In this document: one piece after another, positions 1 to 9,137 of the stretch | How the letters are laid out: each line of letters starts with the position of its first letter | Numbering within the stretch: position 1 is the first letter of the stretch | Assembly (NCBI GenBank): GCA_977006965.1 | Contig: OZ345352.1 | Location: 3,534,001-3,598,000, forward strand | Length of the DNA: 64,000 nucleotides | Source: Phymatolithon calcareum | Taxonomy: Eukaryota > Rhodophyta > Florideophyceae > Hapalidiales | Reading direction: 5' to 3' | The notes under the pieces: generated by a model | Databases searched by the model: none | What the model was told of the DNA's origin: nothing | Seen by the model: the letters and a program-made list of their open reading frames with translations, nothing else | Made by a program: the position numbers and the translations under genes

Positions 1-1231
1 TGTGGCTTTCTTGAGATGCGATCCTATACTCGCTGCGCTGAGCGGTCCCTAATATTCTCCAACCTCCTGGCTGGGGGTTGCATATCACATCCCACGATTA
101 CCGACACTATCCTATCACTGTCAGGTCTAACGGCTACCTCGATACGCACGTGCGAGTCAGCGATCCAACTTGGCGATCTCTTGGGCTTCTCCTCCTATTA
201 TATCAGGTCTCTCTACCGCGATACGCACGTGCGAGTCAGTGACCCATCTTCACGATCACTTGGTACCTCCCATCGTGTGATTTTTTCGACTGCCGGGTCT
301 GTCCGTTACTACGAGCTGACACCTGCCGGTGGCCACCCGACGTTGGGGCTCGATAGGGCCTTCCCTAAGTCTTGTTCTGTCTGTGTCTTTCTCAGCCTTC
401 TTGTTTCGCTATTGACCAAGCTCAAATTGCAAGCCACTGTCTTGTTCGACAACAAGAGGCATACACTGCAAGTTCAGATTGCCAGTGACATGGCACAGTT
501 CTCCACATCCAGAGCAGTGCTTGTTTTTCTGCAGCTTATCCCAGACCACTCAAGCAACTCGAATGCAGTGCTCGTAATATTTTCGGAGAACTTACTTGTA
601 AAACAAGTCTGATTCCTTTGCCAATAAAATGGCATTTTCGTTGGCGTAAAGGACATATTCCTATTTCCACAAAAAGCGACTGAATCCTGATCCATGTCGT
701 GGTTCGCAACTTGCATCACTTGAATATAGTGTTTTGTCCCGCACCATGTCGTGCTCTTGATATAGCCATGTCCAATGAGAATGGTTCACCCGTCCGTTGC
801 TCTTTGATTTGTCCTCTGTCCGATCCCACAGCCTTAACTTGCGCTCTGCGGGGGTGAGATACCTAAAGTGAAAATGTGTTAGACGGTAGATGGCTGTGCC
901 CAAAGGACGAGGAGAATGCAAATCGGCGATCTGAATTTGAAGATCAGAAATATTTAGTCACGAATTTCTGAACTCTGCTGAACGCATCCTGCTTACCAGA
1001 TCCGCGGCTCGGCCGCCGCGTGTTCAACCCTTGATCTTCCCGCGCCTACCGCGATACTACTCTCGTATTGGATCAGAGATTAATACATCGCTCTTCACCA
1101 TACAAAAGCCCTCCACAGGCAGTCTGTGCCAGGTTGTCTATTTGATATGTGTAAAACAGTAGAAGCACTTTATATGAAACAAAAGTTTCTTTTCTAATAT
1201 CTCTTAAAACTATAGCTTTGGCCTCTCTGTC
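1..1231. other. no confident gene; start of window to protease 3' end
   Basis: I see no protein that I can support here. The longest open frame (16-612, plus) crosses a local duplication and has no recognisable domain. Two short minus-strand frames (474-719 and 661-921) also lack recognisable motifs. The only clear structure is the direct repeat listed separately at 121-239. The stretch 922-1231 is the 3' flank of the minus-strand protease gene; no certain terminator or polyadenylation signal is assigned. Confidence 0.5.
121..239. repeat. 79-82 bp tandem duplication containing a GCACGTGC palindrome
   Basis: The 20-mer GATACGCACGTGCGAGTCAG occurs at 141-160 and again at 220-239. Both copies are preceded by TCAGGTCT (121 and 203), so the repeat unit is about 80 bp with some drift. 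Each unit has the palindrome GCACGTGC at its core. No coding or RNA function is evident. Confidence 0.75.
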
Positions 1232-3165
1232 TTACAGTACAGCCTCCGTAGATGGCACGGGAATGAGCTCCACATCAGGGGATACGCTCAGAACCTCCGT
1301 GTTTTTGCCCCATGTCCGATTCCCCAGTCGTGCCAACAGATCATTCAAGTACAAGTGGAGATCCCTGTCCGCATCAAGTCGATCCGCCTTCGTATAGTTA
1401 TATATTTCCTCAGGTTCGATGCCAAAGTATTCGAACGGCGTACCCTCATTCACACCACCCCGCGTGACCCTGAATCGCGAAAATTGCATTTCGACGTCAC
1501 CGGGAAGCAAACCAAACACACCGCGGTAGAAAAGCCGTAATGCTCCCGTGTTCGAAGTTGCGCTTCCACCACCGCCGGTACTCTGATCCACGCCAACAAG
1601 TATTCCTGCCCTGCTGTCTTGTACAGCTGCGGCAAAGGCTTCCCCGCAGCTGTATGTCTCCGCATCAACCAGCACGACCACCGGTGCGTTGTACCGTTCG
1701 CCTTTGTAGTTATTCGCCGCCTCCTCTAAAATGCGGTACGAGCCGAAATACTGATCCCCAAACTTCTCGGCTGTATCCGCCTGACGCGTCGGTGCTCCGT
1801 AAATTGCTGAAATATAGTGGTTAAGAATTGGCAACCTGAGTGGGATCCTAGCAAGCTCAAGGGTGAGGGGAGTTGTGCGCACCGTGGTGGATTCAACCAT
1901 AACGCGATTCTTCGTAAAAAATTGAACAATGGTCAGACAGACCGAAGGGAAACCACCATCGTTACCGCGCAAATCAAAAACAAGGCCTGTTCGGGGCATT
2001 AGAAGAAGAACGCGTCGCATTTCGGATAGGAACTTCTCTTCGTCCAGGGGGAAAAAGTTGTGAATTGTGATCGAGCCAAAAGCACCTCGTTCCGTCTGGA
2101 TTACCCTCGCTTCGAAACTCTGTGACACGTCGTCACTAACGGATATTTCTCTGAATCTGTTCATTTTCGCTTGGCGCACAGAGGAGCGAACGGTCTGCTC
2201 CACTCCTCGCTTGCGGTGATCGAAGCGAAAACGATATAAATAATCGGAATGTATGGACGCAATTCCGAATGAAGATTCGGGAGCAGGGGACTCTGAAAGA
2301 AAGAGCTCAGGTACCGTAGCAAATGTCCAAGGTATCGACACGGAGCTTTTTCTTCCGCCAGCGGTGATAAATCCAATTTCGGCATTGTCTCGACGCGGAG
2401 ACCTCTCAAAGAGTAATCGTTTGAATGTCAGGCTCTTCAGTCCAAGACGGTGTTTCGCATGTCTAGAAGATCCGTGCCCGTCTTTTCCCTCTACCATAAC
2501 TGCCTCTCTGATGGAAACGCCATTCCACGAGACGATTTGCACTCCCTTTTCGAAGGCTGAGTTTGAAAATTGGGCCTTCGCCGCCACGTCGGACACGATG
2601 TAGTTTGGGTACGGAACGGAAAAGTCCCCCGCCGAGGATGAATTATAGTACTCGCGAACCTGGAACGGTAGAAACGCAATCCCATTTCCCAAAGGCAGTG
2701 GGACAATGTAGACAGTGTGTCGGTCGTCAACCTCTTGGAAGATATCAATCATCCGGTCATGAAAGGCAACGACAGGGCCCCGTCCCCTGACTTGCGAACG
2801 TCACGCGCGAAGCTGCGGAGTTTGACAACAGGATCGACTTTTAGGAAGTTGAGGTGTAGTGGTCTGTGAGGATGAATATCTCGGAAGATTTGCTCTGCTT
2901 GCGTGATGATCGCGAGTCTCTCTGTGAGGTTGAGTGGATATATCTCTGCGTCGCGAAAGAGATTGGATCGCGAAGTCTCAACTAGCTGCGCCTCGGGGCA
3001 GGTCGCAGGTCCTACGGACACACAGGTGCGGAGCACCGGGTCACAGAAATCCACGGTGCAGGGGGAGGTAGTGACGCAGTCCATGCTTGTCGAACAGCTT
3101 GCGCTCAGCACTGACGAAACGATCATGGATAGGAGATATGCCGAGAGAGCGAAATGAACAACCAT
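1232..3165 (-). CDS. secreted S41-family (C-terminal-processing-like) serine protease, split by a -1 frameshift
   Basis: Two overlapping frames read as one protein. The upstream frame (3165-2749, 138 aa) starts with ATG after an A at -3. It has a hydrophobic signal peptide (residues about 1-21) and a Cys-rich segment (about 24-58), then ends at a stop in ...SLPFMTG. The downstream frame (2752-1232, 506 aa) starts MIDIF and has RHTVYIVP at 11-18, a PDZ-like GVQIVSWNGVS at 70-80, the S41 core VFDLRGNDGG at 258-267 and ETYSCGEAFAA at 365-375. Ser368 is the likely nucleophile and GGGGSATS follows. In family members the join reads LPFHDRMI followed by HTxY, which is what the two frames give if one C is read twice near 2757. 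A secreted or vacuolar endoprotease is inferred. The break is a real mutation, a sequencing error or, less likely, recoding. Function call is firm; integrity is not. Confidence 0.85.
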
Positions 3166-4161
3166 TGTTAAGAATGTCAGATGTGAACATGAGATGAAGG
3201 TATGCGCTGCATTAACTCATCTCTCTGCACATTTCTAAGGGCACAAGGAACCTTTATACTGCGAAGAGTCTCCGTGTTTTTTGGTCGATCAATGTGAGGA
3301 ATCGAGGAAGTTATTTGGCAGAACACGTAAAGGTGCACTGTAGATCTGAGGTAGCTATCATTGGTGTCCCTCTACGGCAGGATACCGGGGCTTCAAGCCG
3401 AGTGCTACTGTAGAGAAAGCCTGATAGGATCGACTCTAATCTTTGATTTGAGGACACATGTATCAACAATGCGGTAGCAGTCTTTTATACATACAACATG
3501 GGAAGATTGAAAACGAACAAGTGCATTTTTCTCATAGCTAATTATTTCTTTATTACAGAACAAGAATCGTTCTTCAGTAGTGCACATCTACAAAGCTTTG
3601 AACACTTTTCGATACAGCACCGCACGCATTTCCATGCAAGACTGAACAAAAGAAGAAAATGATCATCATTCTGATGATGCGCAAATTTTTAGAAATCAAC
3701 GATTCTTATGATACAGAATTTTTTTGAAATCAACGTTTCTTCTTTTAATGCAGCATCTGGACACGTATAGAGCAGTCATGGATGGTCGAACTTGAATTGG
3801 ACAAGGGAACTGTAACGAATCTATTTAGCATATTGAAATGCAACACGATCCTTGTTATCCATGGATAACAAAAGAACGACATCTGACCAGTGGAAATCTA
3901 CAGTTCTGCGTCACACACGGCTTATGATACTGGGTGACCTTCAGTTTGCCGACGCAGGTTTATCATGATCCTGAGACACGACGAGAACGGCCTCAACCGT
4001 CCTCTTTGTCAAGATGCTTTCTTCAATTCAGAGCGGAATAGAGTGCTGCTGTGTCACTAAAAAGTATAGAAGAAGCTAGAAATGGACGATTTTCGGGCCA
4101 TGGCAACAGTATTGAAAATCTATTCATCGAGTACTGAATTACTCCTTGAGTCAACGTTTCG
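3166..4161. other. intergenic, no gene seen
   Basis: This is the upstream flank of the protease gene. It is A/T-richer than the coding DNA, with runs such as ATTTTTTTGAAATCAACG occurring twice in related form (about 3690 and 3720). Short open frames show no domain. A promoter for the protease must lie at its left end, but I cannot place a convincing TATA box. Confidence 0.5.
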
Positions 4162-4174
4162 CTTGCTCCAAGAT

Positions 4175-4266
4175 AAGACGCAAGTCTGGCAATTGCAATG
4201 TTGCCCCGGGCGTCTGCTGATGCGTTAGTAACTTTTTTAAAATAAAAATCTCCATTTCTTCATCTT
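4175..4266 (+). mobile_element. very short 5'-truncated retroposed tail (tail family B) with TSD
   Basis: About 92 bp ending in GCGTTAGTAACTTTTTTAAA then ATAAAAATCT and a TTC-rich run. The same 3' sequence recurs at 4745-4812. It is flanked by CTTGCTCCAAGAT (4162-4174) and CTTGCGCCAAGAT (4267-4279), 12 of 13 matching, as expected for target-primed insertion of a LINE or SINE 3' end. The target at right is the decayed minus-strand LINE remnant. Confidence 0.6.
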
Positions 4267-4279
4267 CTTGCGCCAAGAT

Positions 4280-6006
4280 TGCCTAAGTGAACCGCTGGAA
4301 GCAATAGCAAAAAAGTGAATTGGGACGAATGGCAACGAATTTGGAGTCTGTTTCTCCTTCCTCGGGACAGTGGTCCAAATACATGAATGAAGAAGGTTTT
4401 CAACTTTCTTGGCGGTATTCTGTGCGTTTTCTGTCCATGGCGTTAGGTGCATTGTGGACTAGGGCCTTGTACACCTTGATGCACTTTTGGATGCTCAGCC
4501 CTCTCTTGAATATTCCAGTGCGCGATATTTCTGCGGGTCCTATGGAAACTCCAAGGTACAGTACGTGACCTCCAGGACGTGCGTCAGCACCATGTTCGCG
4601 AGTTTGAAAGTGTTACTTGCTGTTTCCTCTAATTCTAGGAAGGACAGAGTCTCCAAAGAAGACAGCGCCTGGACTAAGCGAGCACTCGACGAGCTCCTAA
4701 AATCAGGACAGAATCTAGCCAAAACCCCTTGGCCTTAGGAAAGCTGCCCCGAGCGTCAGCAGATGCGTTGGTAACTTTTAAATAAAAATCTACCTTTCTT
4801 CTTCTTCTAATTTAGGATCTAGCTTTTTCCTTGCTTCGTATTCCAAGTCATATCATACCGCGCTCTTGAGCCCAACGAGAAGCTCTGTCCAGCATGTCGT
4901 GCAATGCAGCGCGTGATTTCGCTGACAGAAGAATGTCCTCTACCAATAAGACTGCAGGAACAGTCGCCCATATGCTCGGAACCTCGCTCATATGCTTGGC
5001 AAACTCGTCCATAAAAAAGTTGTACAGACTCGGGTTGAGCGGGGACACCTGCGGTACTCCCCTGTCCACTAAAAACCACTTCTTGTCGGCATCCCCAATA
5101 GCTGAAATCCACGGCGGTGACAGAAATGCCTCGGCCATAGCACAGACCCCGGGAGGCAGCACATGTCGCTTTCGATTCACAAAGTGTTTTCTTGGATTTG
5201 TGTCGTATGCCACTTTCAGGTCCAGGACTTATACGCATCGCTGTCCTCCCTTCAGCAGCTCCATGGCTCTTAGAATGGCGAAATCTGTGCCTTTTCCCTT
5301 TTGTAACCAAGCTGGTACCAATGGTTATCTTATTCCTTGCGCAGCTTGATATCGATGGCAGTCTCTAAAATTTTCCTTGTGTGGCTTAGCAAGGATATTG
5401 AGCGATAATTTTAAGGTTCCTCATATGCCCCATTTTTGTGTAATGGGACTAGGAGTACTCTCTTCCATTGGAGATGCATGTCGCCACACCTCCCACAGGC
5501 TCGGGTCGGCAAGTGAAAATTTTCGAGGCTAGTAGAATACATGCTTAGAAAGATGCTGAATTTCTTCACGTTGGGACCCATGATATTTTCTCAATAAATC
5601 CACAAATAAGGTCAGAAGGGTTAAGTCGTTTTTTGTGCCGAAATGGGAGTATGCTTTTTCTCGATGTCCGTTAAATTCCTGAACTTCAGAACTCTAGTGA
5701 AGCATTTGAGCTGCTTCGGTAATGTACCGCAAGCGGGTGGAGACCTCGAGAAAAATGTTGCTGAGCATGAGCCAGCGCATCTGAGGAGCTCCATCAAAAG
5801 TTCGACATGTTAATCCATGGACTTCCGCTTCCCATACACCAAATACACAAGTTCTATGTAGCGATGCGTCTCCTGTGCTTTGGTTATTGCCTCGCGCATC
5901 AGGTATTTTGGACGTGCTTTCTCATGCAAAAATCTCTGCAAATGGGGCGCGAAGGATGTTCTAGGGTAACGCGAGTGGAGGTTAGAGCAGAGAACACTGC
6001 AAAACA
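4280..6006 (-). pseudogene. decayed LINE (non-LTR retrotransposon) reverse-transcriptase remnant
   Basis: On the minus strand, broken frames show reverse-transcriptase landmarks in order. A region like the pre-RT linker (about 5,810-6,000) comes first, then a fingers segment (about 5,400-5,500). Next is DRGVPQVSPLNPSLYNFFMD (5,060-5,000 region) followed by a degraded catalytic box LLVEDILLSA where intact elements have FADD. RWAQERGM, then WNTKQGKS, then the thumb segments YLGVSIGP and KVYKALVH lie at 4,560-4,440, and HLTPWT at about 4,450. The LINE at 18,672-23,798 has the matching motifs (RGVPQGSPLSPCLYN, LFADDVQL, RWARENGMTWKTKKGKS, HLTPWT), so this is a relative. Stops, frameshifts and the loss of the catalytic box make it non-functional. 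It is interrupted by a short retroposed tail at 4745-4812. Confidence 0.8.
4745..4812 (+). mobile_element. very short 5'-truncated retroposed tail (tail family B) inside LINE remnant
   Basis: This 68-bp piece, GCCCCGAGCGTCAGCAGATG onward and ending AAATAAAAATCT plus TTC repeats, matches the 3' piece at 4175-4266. It lies between the KGKS motif and the thumb segment of the minus-strand LINE remnant. The flanks TTAGGAAAGCT (4734-4744) and TTAGGATCTAGCT (4813-4825) look like a mutated target-site duplication. Confidence 0.5.
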
Positions 6007-6431
6007 GATCCTGTGACTCAGTATGACTGAAGAATTCGGCACCAGAGCCAGAGAGCATATGGAAACCCTTGAACGCACGTTAGCAGGGTACGAACTTGAA
6101 GGAGAAAAACGACTGGAAACAGAAAAGGCGCTGGATGAGCTCTTACTATTTAGCAAGACACTCATAGAACGCATGGAGACCGAAGAAGGCTTGTATTAAT
6201 CCGCAGAAGGCAAGACAAAAAGTGGTCGAGACCAAGCACCAACAATCCCGTAGAGGACTGAAATAGGACTACTTTGAGTCCTGAGTTTTCCCGTCCGCCA
6301 TTCTGGTGGACGTTTTGTGAGCTACACAAAGGTAGGTAGCATCAGAGGAAGCCTTGCCCATATCTTCGGAAGTCTGTGGGGCTTTTAAATAAACTTGAAA
6401 GGAAAAAAAAAAAAAAAGATCCTGTGACTCA
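6007..6431 (+). mobile_element. 5'-truncated LINE/SINE-like insertion (tail family A) with 14-bp TSD and poly(A)
   Basis: The insert is 6021-6417 and ends in a run of 15 A. It is flanked by perfect copies of GATCCTGTGACTCA at 6007-6020 and 6418-6431. This is the signature of target-primed reverse transcription. Just upstream of the poly(A) is AGTCTGTGGGGCTTTTAAAT followed by AAACT, shared with the insertions at 12915 and 16621, so the 3' end defines a family. Inside the 5' end an ATG frame (6023-6199) encodes 58 charged residues of coiled-coil character (LEGEKRLETEKALDELL). That frame may be the end of the parent element's protein or of a captured transcript. Confidence 0.85.
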
Positions 6432-6675
6432 ATATTGAGGCTTTGAGTGCTTTTAAAATAAATTATCATATATCCCCTCTCTTTCGGCCTGAAGTTGGTT
6501 CTTCGCAAACCCCTGCTTGTCGATAAATCGTCTAGTATTCAAACTGCTTATAAAACGAAGGCAGTCTGATGACCCTCCGAATCTGATCGCCTGAATTTGC
6601 TGTTTCTTGTAAAACCTCTGCGGGCTGACGCACTCTTCCAGTGCTGAGATATGTTGAATAGGTTGATTGTCAGAG

Positions 6676-6790
6676 GGACCTTCTTGAGAATTCGATTTTT
6701 GCGTCCGCACTACTAGTCTGGAAAAGTCTGCAAATCCAGTCCCAAATATTTTCACTGGTAATGAGGACGCGGCATAGGTCTTGCGTGGCT
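6676..6790 (+). repeat. interspersed repeat copy 1 (about 115 bp)
   Basis: The stretch beginning GGACCTTCTTGAGAATTCGA and continuing through TAGTCTGGAAAAGTCTGC to GAGGACGCGGCATAG recurs in the same orientation at 17946-18060. A partial copy in the opposite orientation lies near 7561-7660. Three copies in 11 kb argue for a dispersed element or gene fragment. The minus-strand frame through it has no recognisable domain. Confidence 0.65.
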
Positions 6791-6903
6791 GCTGTGCGGC
6801 CGCGCTGCGAAGAACCGCCCGCCTGTTTTTCAAGCTGTCCCTCGCGATTGTGATCCCCAATGATGGCCTTCTGATTGCCCTCCCGAGCGGGCTTTCGTGA
6901 AAA

Positions 6904-7119
6904 GCGTCTCCCCGAAGGTGTCCCCCCGAGCGAGCTTCCGTTTGAAGAGCGCCTCCCCGAAGTTGCCCCCCCGAACGAGCTTCCTTTGAAGAGCGCCCCC
7001 GAAGTTGTCCCCCCGAGCGAGCTTCCGTTGAAGAACGACCCCGAAGTTGTCCCCCCGAGTGAGCTCCCGATCAAGAGCCCCCGCGCAAGTTGTCCTCCCG
7101 AGAGGGCTTCCGTTTAAGA
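6904..7119. repeat. minisatellite, five imperfect 41-45 bp units, open in both strands
   Basis: Five units share the core CCGAAGTTGTCCCCCCGAGC followed by GAGCTTCCGTTGAAGA. Unit lengths vary from 41 to 45 bp. Both strands remain open across the array. The plus strand (from 6875) gives repeats of PEVVPPSELPLK. The minus strand (to 6670) gives repeats of GSSLGGTTSG. No signal peptide or other domain is attached to either, so I treat it as a repeat rather than a gene, though a low-complexity wall or secreted protein cannot be excluded. Confidence 0.8.
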
Positions 7120-7199
7120 CCCCCTCCCCTATGTGTTGTCAACAGAACAAGAAGACGTTGCGCTTTCGAGGTTTTTGCCATACTTTGGCATTTTTTTTC

Positions 7200-7371
7200 T
7201 ACGGAGAAGAAGCACGTAGCAAGTGATGGATACTAGCGTTGGAGAAGATGGAGATGAGTGAAGCAATTGTAAGTTGGGAACATAATTGTTACACAGAGAA
7301 GTTACTGAGACCCAAGCTGCTCTGTTGTCGGCAAATCTGGCGTTGAGGGCTTGTAAAATAAAAACATACTA
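7200..7371 (+). mobile_element. LINE 3'-end fragment (tail family C)
   Basis: The segment around 7336-7370, TCTGGCGTTGAGGGCTTGTA then AAATAAAAACATACTATTTCCCCCC, matches, in the other orientation, the 3' end of the large minus-strand LINE (18,672-18,720: CTCTGGCGTTGAGGGCTTCT, AAAATAAAAAC, TTTCCCCC). It is therefore a short plus-strand 3' fragment of that LINE family. The left boundary is uncertain. Confidence 0.6.
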
Positions 7372-8486
7372 TTTCCCCCCGTGGCTGCTGTGCTCATCTA
7401 TGGGACATTTTTTCTCAGAACGATTTCTAGTTTTCGGATGTGGAATTGCTTTTCAACCAAACTTTTCGTGATATTTCAAGTTTTTGCTCAAAAGTGCATG
7501 AAAGCATCTGGAGCGAAAGTTGCAAATCAACGCTGCACCGCGGAATCAGCCACTGAAAACCTCTGGCGTCCTCGTAACCAGTCCACGAAATAATGACTGG
7601 TGGTGAGGACTTTTTTGACTGGGTCTATGCCTCGACTTTGACGAATTCTCAAGAAGGCCCCTCTGCCAGGAACCACGGATGTATAAAGAATATAGGTTTT
7701 GGGTTTTTTTACTTTGGACGGTTACAGAGAAGCAGCTGGAAACAGCTTTATTCAGTCGAATACCGGCCTCGGTTGATCGAATAATGTTCGATGGTTTCTT
7801 TTTTCGAACGGGCTTCGCATGTCCGACTACTGCAGGTTACGCTGATTTAAAGCGTTGCAGCCATGTAACTAGATTTAGTAAGACTTACTAAACATTTTCT
7901 GTATTAAGAGTCTGAGGATTTTAAAAAAGCCTCAGATTCTTACGAATAAACGGGCAAGGCTTCCTAGAAATCCATACATATCGCCGATATAAGAGCCTGA
8001 AAAAGGTGAGCGTCGTAAAGTTGATGATGCTCCGCTTAGTTCATGAAAACCAGTTGGATACTGGATGACCTGAATCCGCATGGGCTTAAGGACGGGAGAG
8101 GTTACTCAAGTATGACGACTGCGGGAATTTCAGTGAGCCTGGGTTTTGGATACGCTTCAGGATGAAGGGAGATTTGAGCTGCAACCGCTCGCATTGTTGG
8201 ATGACGCTTCTAGAGACGTATTTGGATGACCGACTTTACGCTGAGTAAAATTCACCACCTGGACAGTTTAGCGTTGGAAGAAAGTCAAATATGATGGTTT
8301 TTATCAGATAGTTGGTGCGGGATGAAATTCATGAACTCACAAATCCACTGGGCCCAAAGATTCAAGGCGAGACACCCACATCAAGCGTATTTGTAGCGAC
8401 AGCTGACTTTCACATGTACCTCATCATGCTGTCGGATCGTCTCTTTTACGCTGAGGTACGCTAGCCCGCTGAATCAACTCTCCGTG
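7372..8486. other. intergenic, no gene seen; partial inverted copy of the 6676 repeat
   Basis: No supported coding region. Near 7561-7665 the sequence carries GAATTCTCAAGAAGGCCCC, the reverse complement of the start of the 6676-6790 repeat. A short inverted repeat (GAGTCTGAGG at about 7909 with CCTCAGATTC at about 7931) could form a hairpin. Otherwise I see nothing. Confidence 0.45.
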
Positions 8487-8880
8487 CTATGTGCATATCC
8501 GGTACTTTTGCACAAATGAATAAATGGACAGCACTGTTTCCGGGCCCGACGCTCGCATAAGCCTCCACCGGTTTGTATGTCGTTCACTTTTAATTATCTG
8601 ACTGCAGTACCTGATAGAGCTGAAAATATAACCCTCCTTTAGCTCTTGGATACACTCTAGAGTGGCAAAACCAACAAGTACATCCCCATTGTAGCCTACG
8701 AACAACAAGCCGTTTTACTCTTCTCACTTGCGCAACGTGGACAATGATTTCTCCTGAGTTCTTTGTGGAGAATGAAAGGCCATAAGATGTTTCATGGCTT
8801 GGAGGCAAAATAATCGAGTTATCGTGTGCTGCTAGAATGGCTACTTGATGAGCCTCTTTCTTGCGTGTCTCACTTTACGT
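8487..8880 (-). pseudogene. possible unrecognised gene remnant with a frameshift
   Basis: Two consecutive minus-strand frames read as plausible protein without low complexity. The first, from about 8880, includes AILAAHDNSIILPPSHETSY and GEIIVHVAQVRR. The second, after a shift near 8705, is LFVGYNGDVLVGFATLECIQ and ELKEGYIFSS. I do not recognise a family, and there is no start codon in good context. It may be a decayed gene fragment or a chance open region. Confidence 0.2.
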
Positions 8881-9137
8881 TGGCAACGGAAAAAAATTGC
8901 ATTTGCTTCTCTATTCTGATTCTCATCTCCTCCACTCTGTGTGCAAGTAGCAACCCCTTGCCACCTAATGTCGCAATCATCGTGTGAGAGCCTCAACATC
9001 AACTGCTATCATGTTAAAACCCAATCCGCAGTATCGGGTTGAGTTGACGGCAACACTGAATCGAATTCCCTTAATCATTTTCGTGGTGCCACGATACAAA
9101 TAAAAGAGTGTGTTTACATTTGAGTGAGCGGCAAACT

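Noticed and set aside
16-612. 198-aa plus-strand frame at the window start
   Set aside because: Crosses the 80-bp duplication and has no recognisable domain; the peptide does not repeat cleanly with the DNA.
6032-6045. GAATTCGGCACCAG resembles a common cDNA-library adaptor
   Set aside because: It has one mismatch to that adaptor and lies inside an insertion with its own TSD and poly(A); contamination is not needed to explain it.
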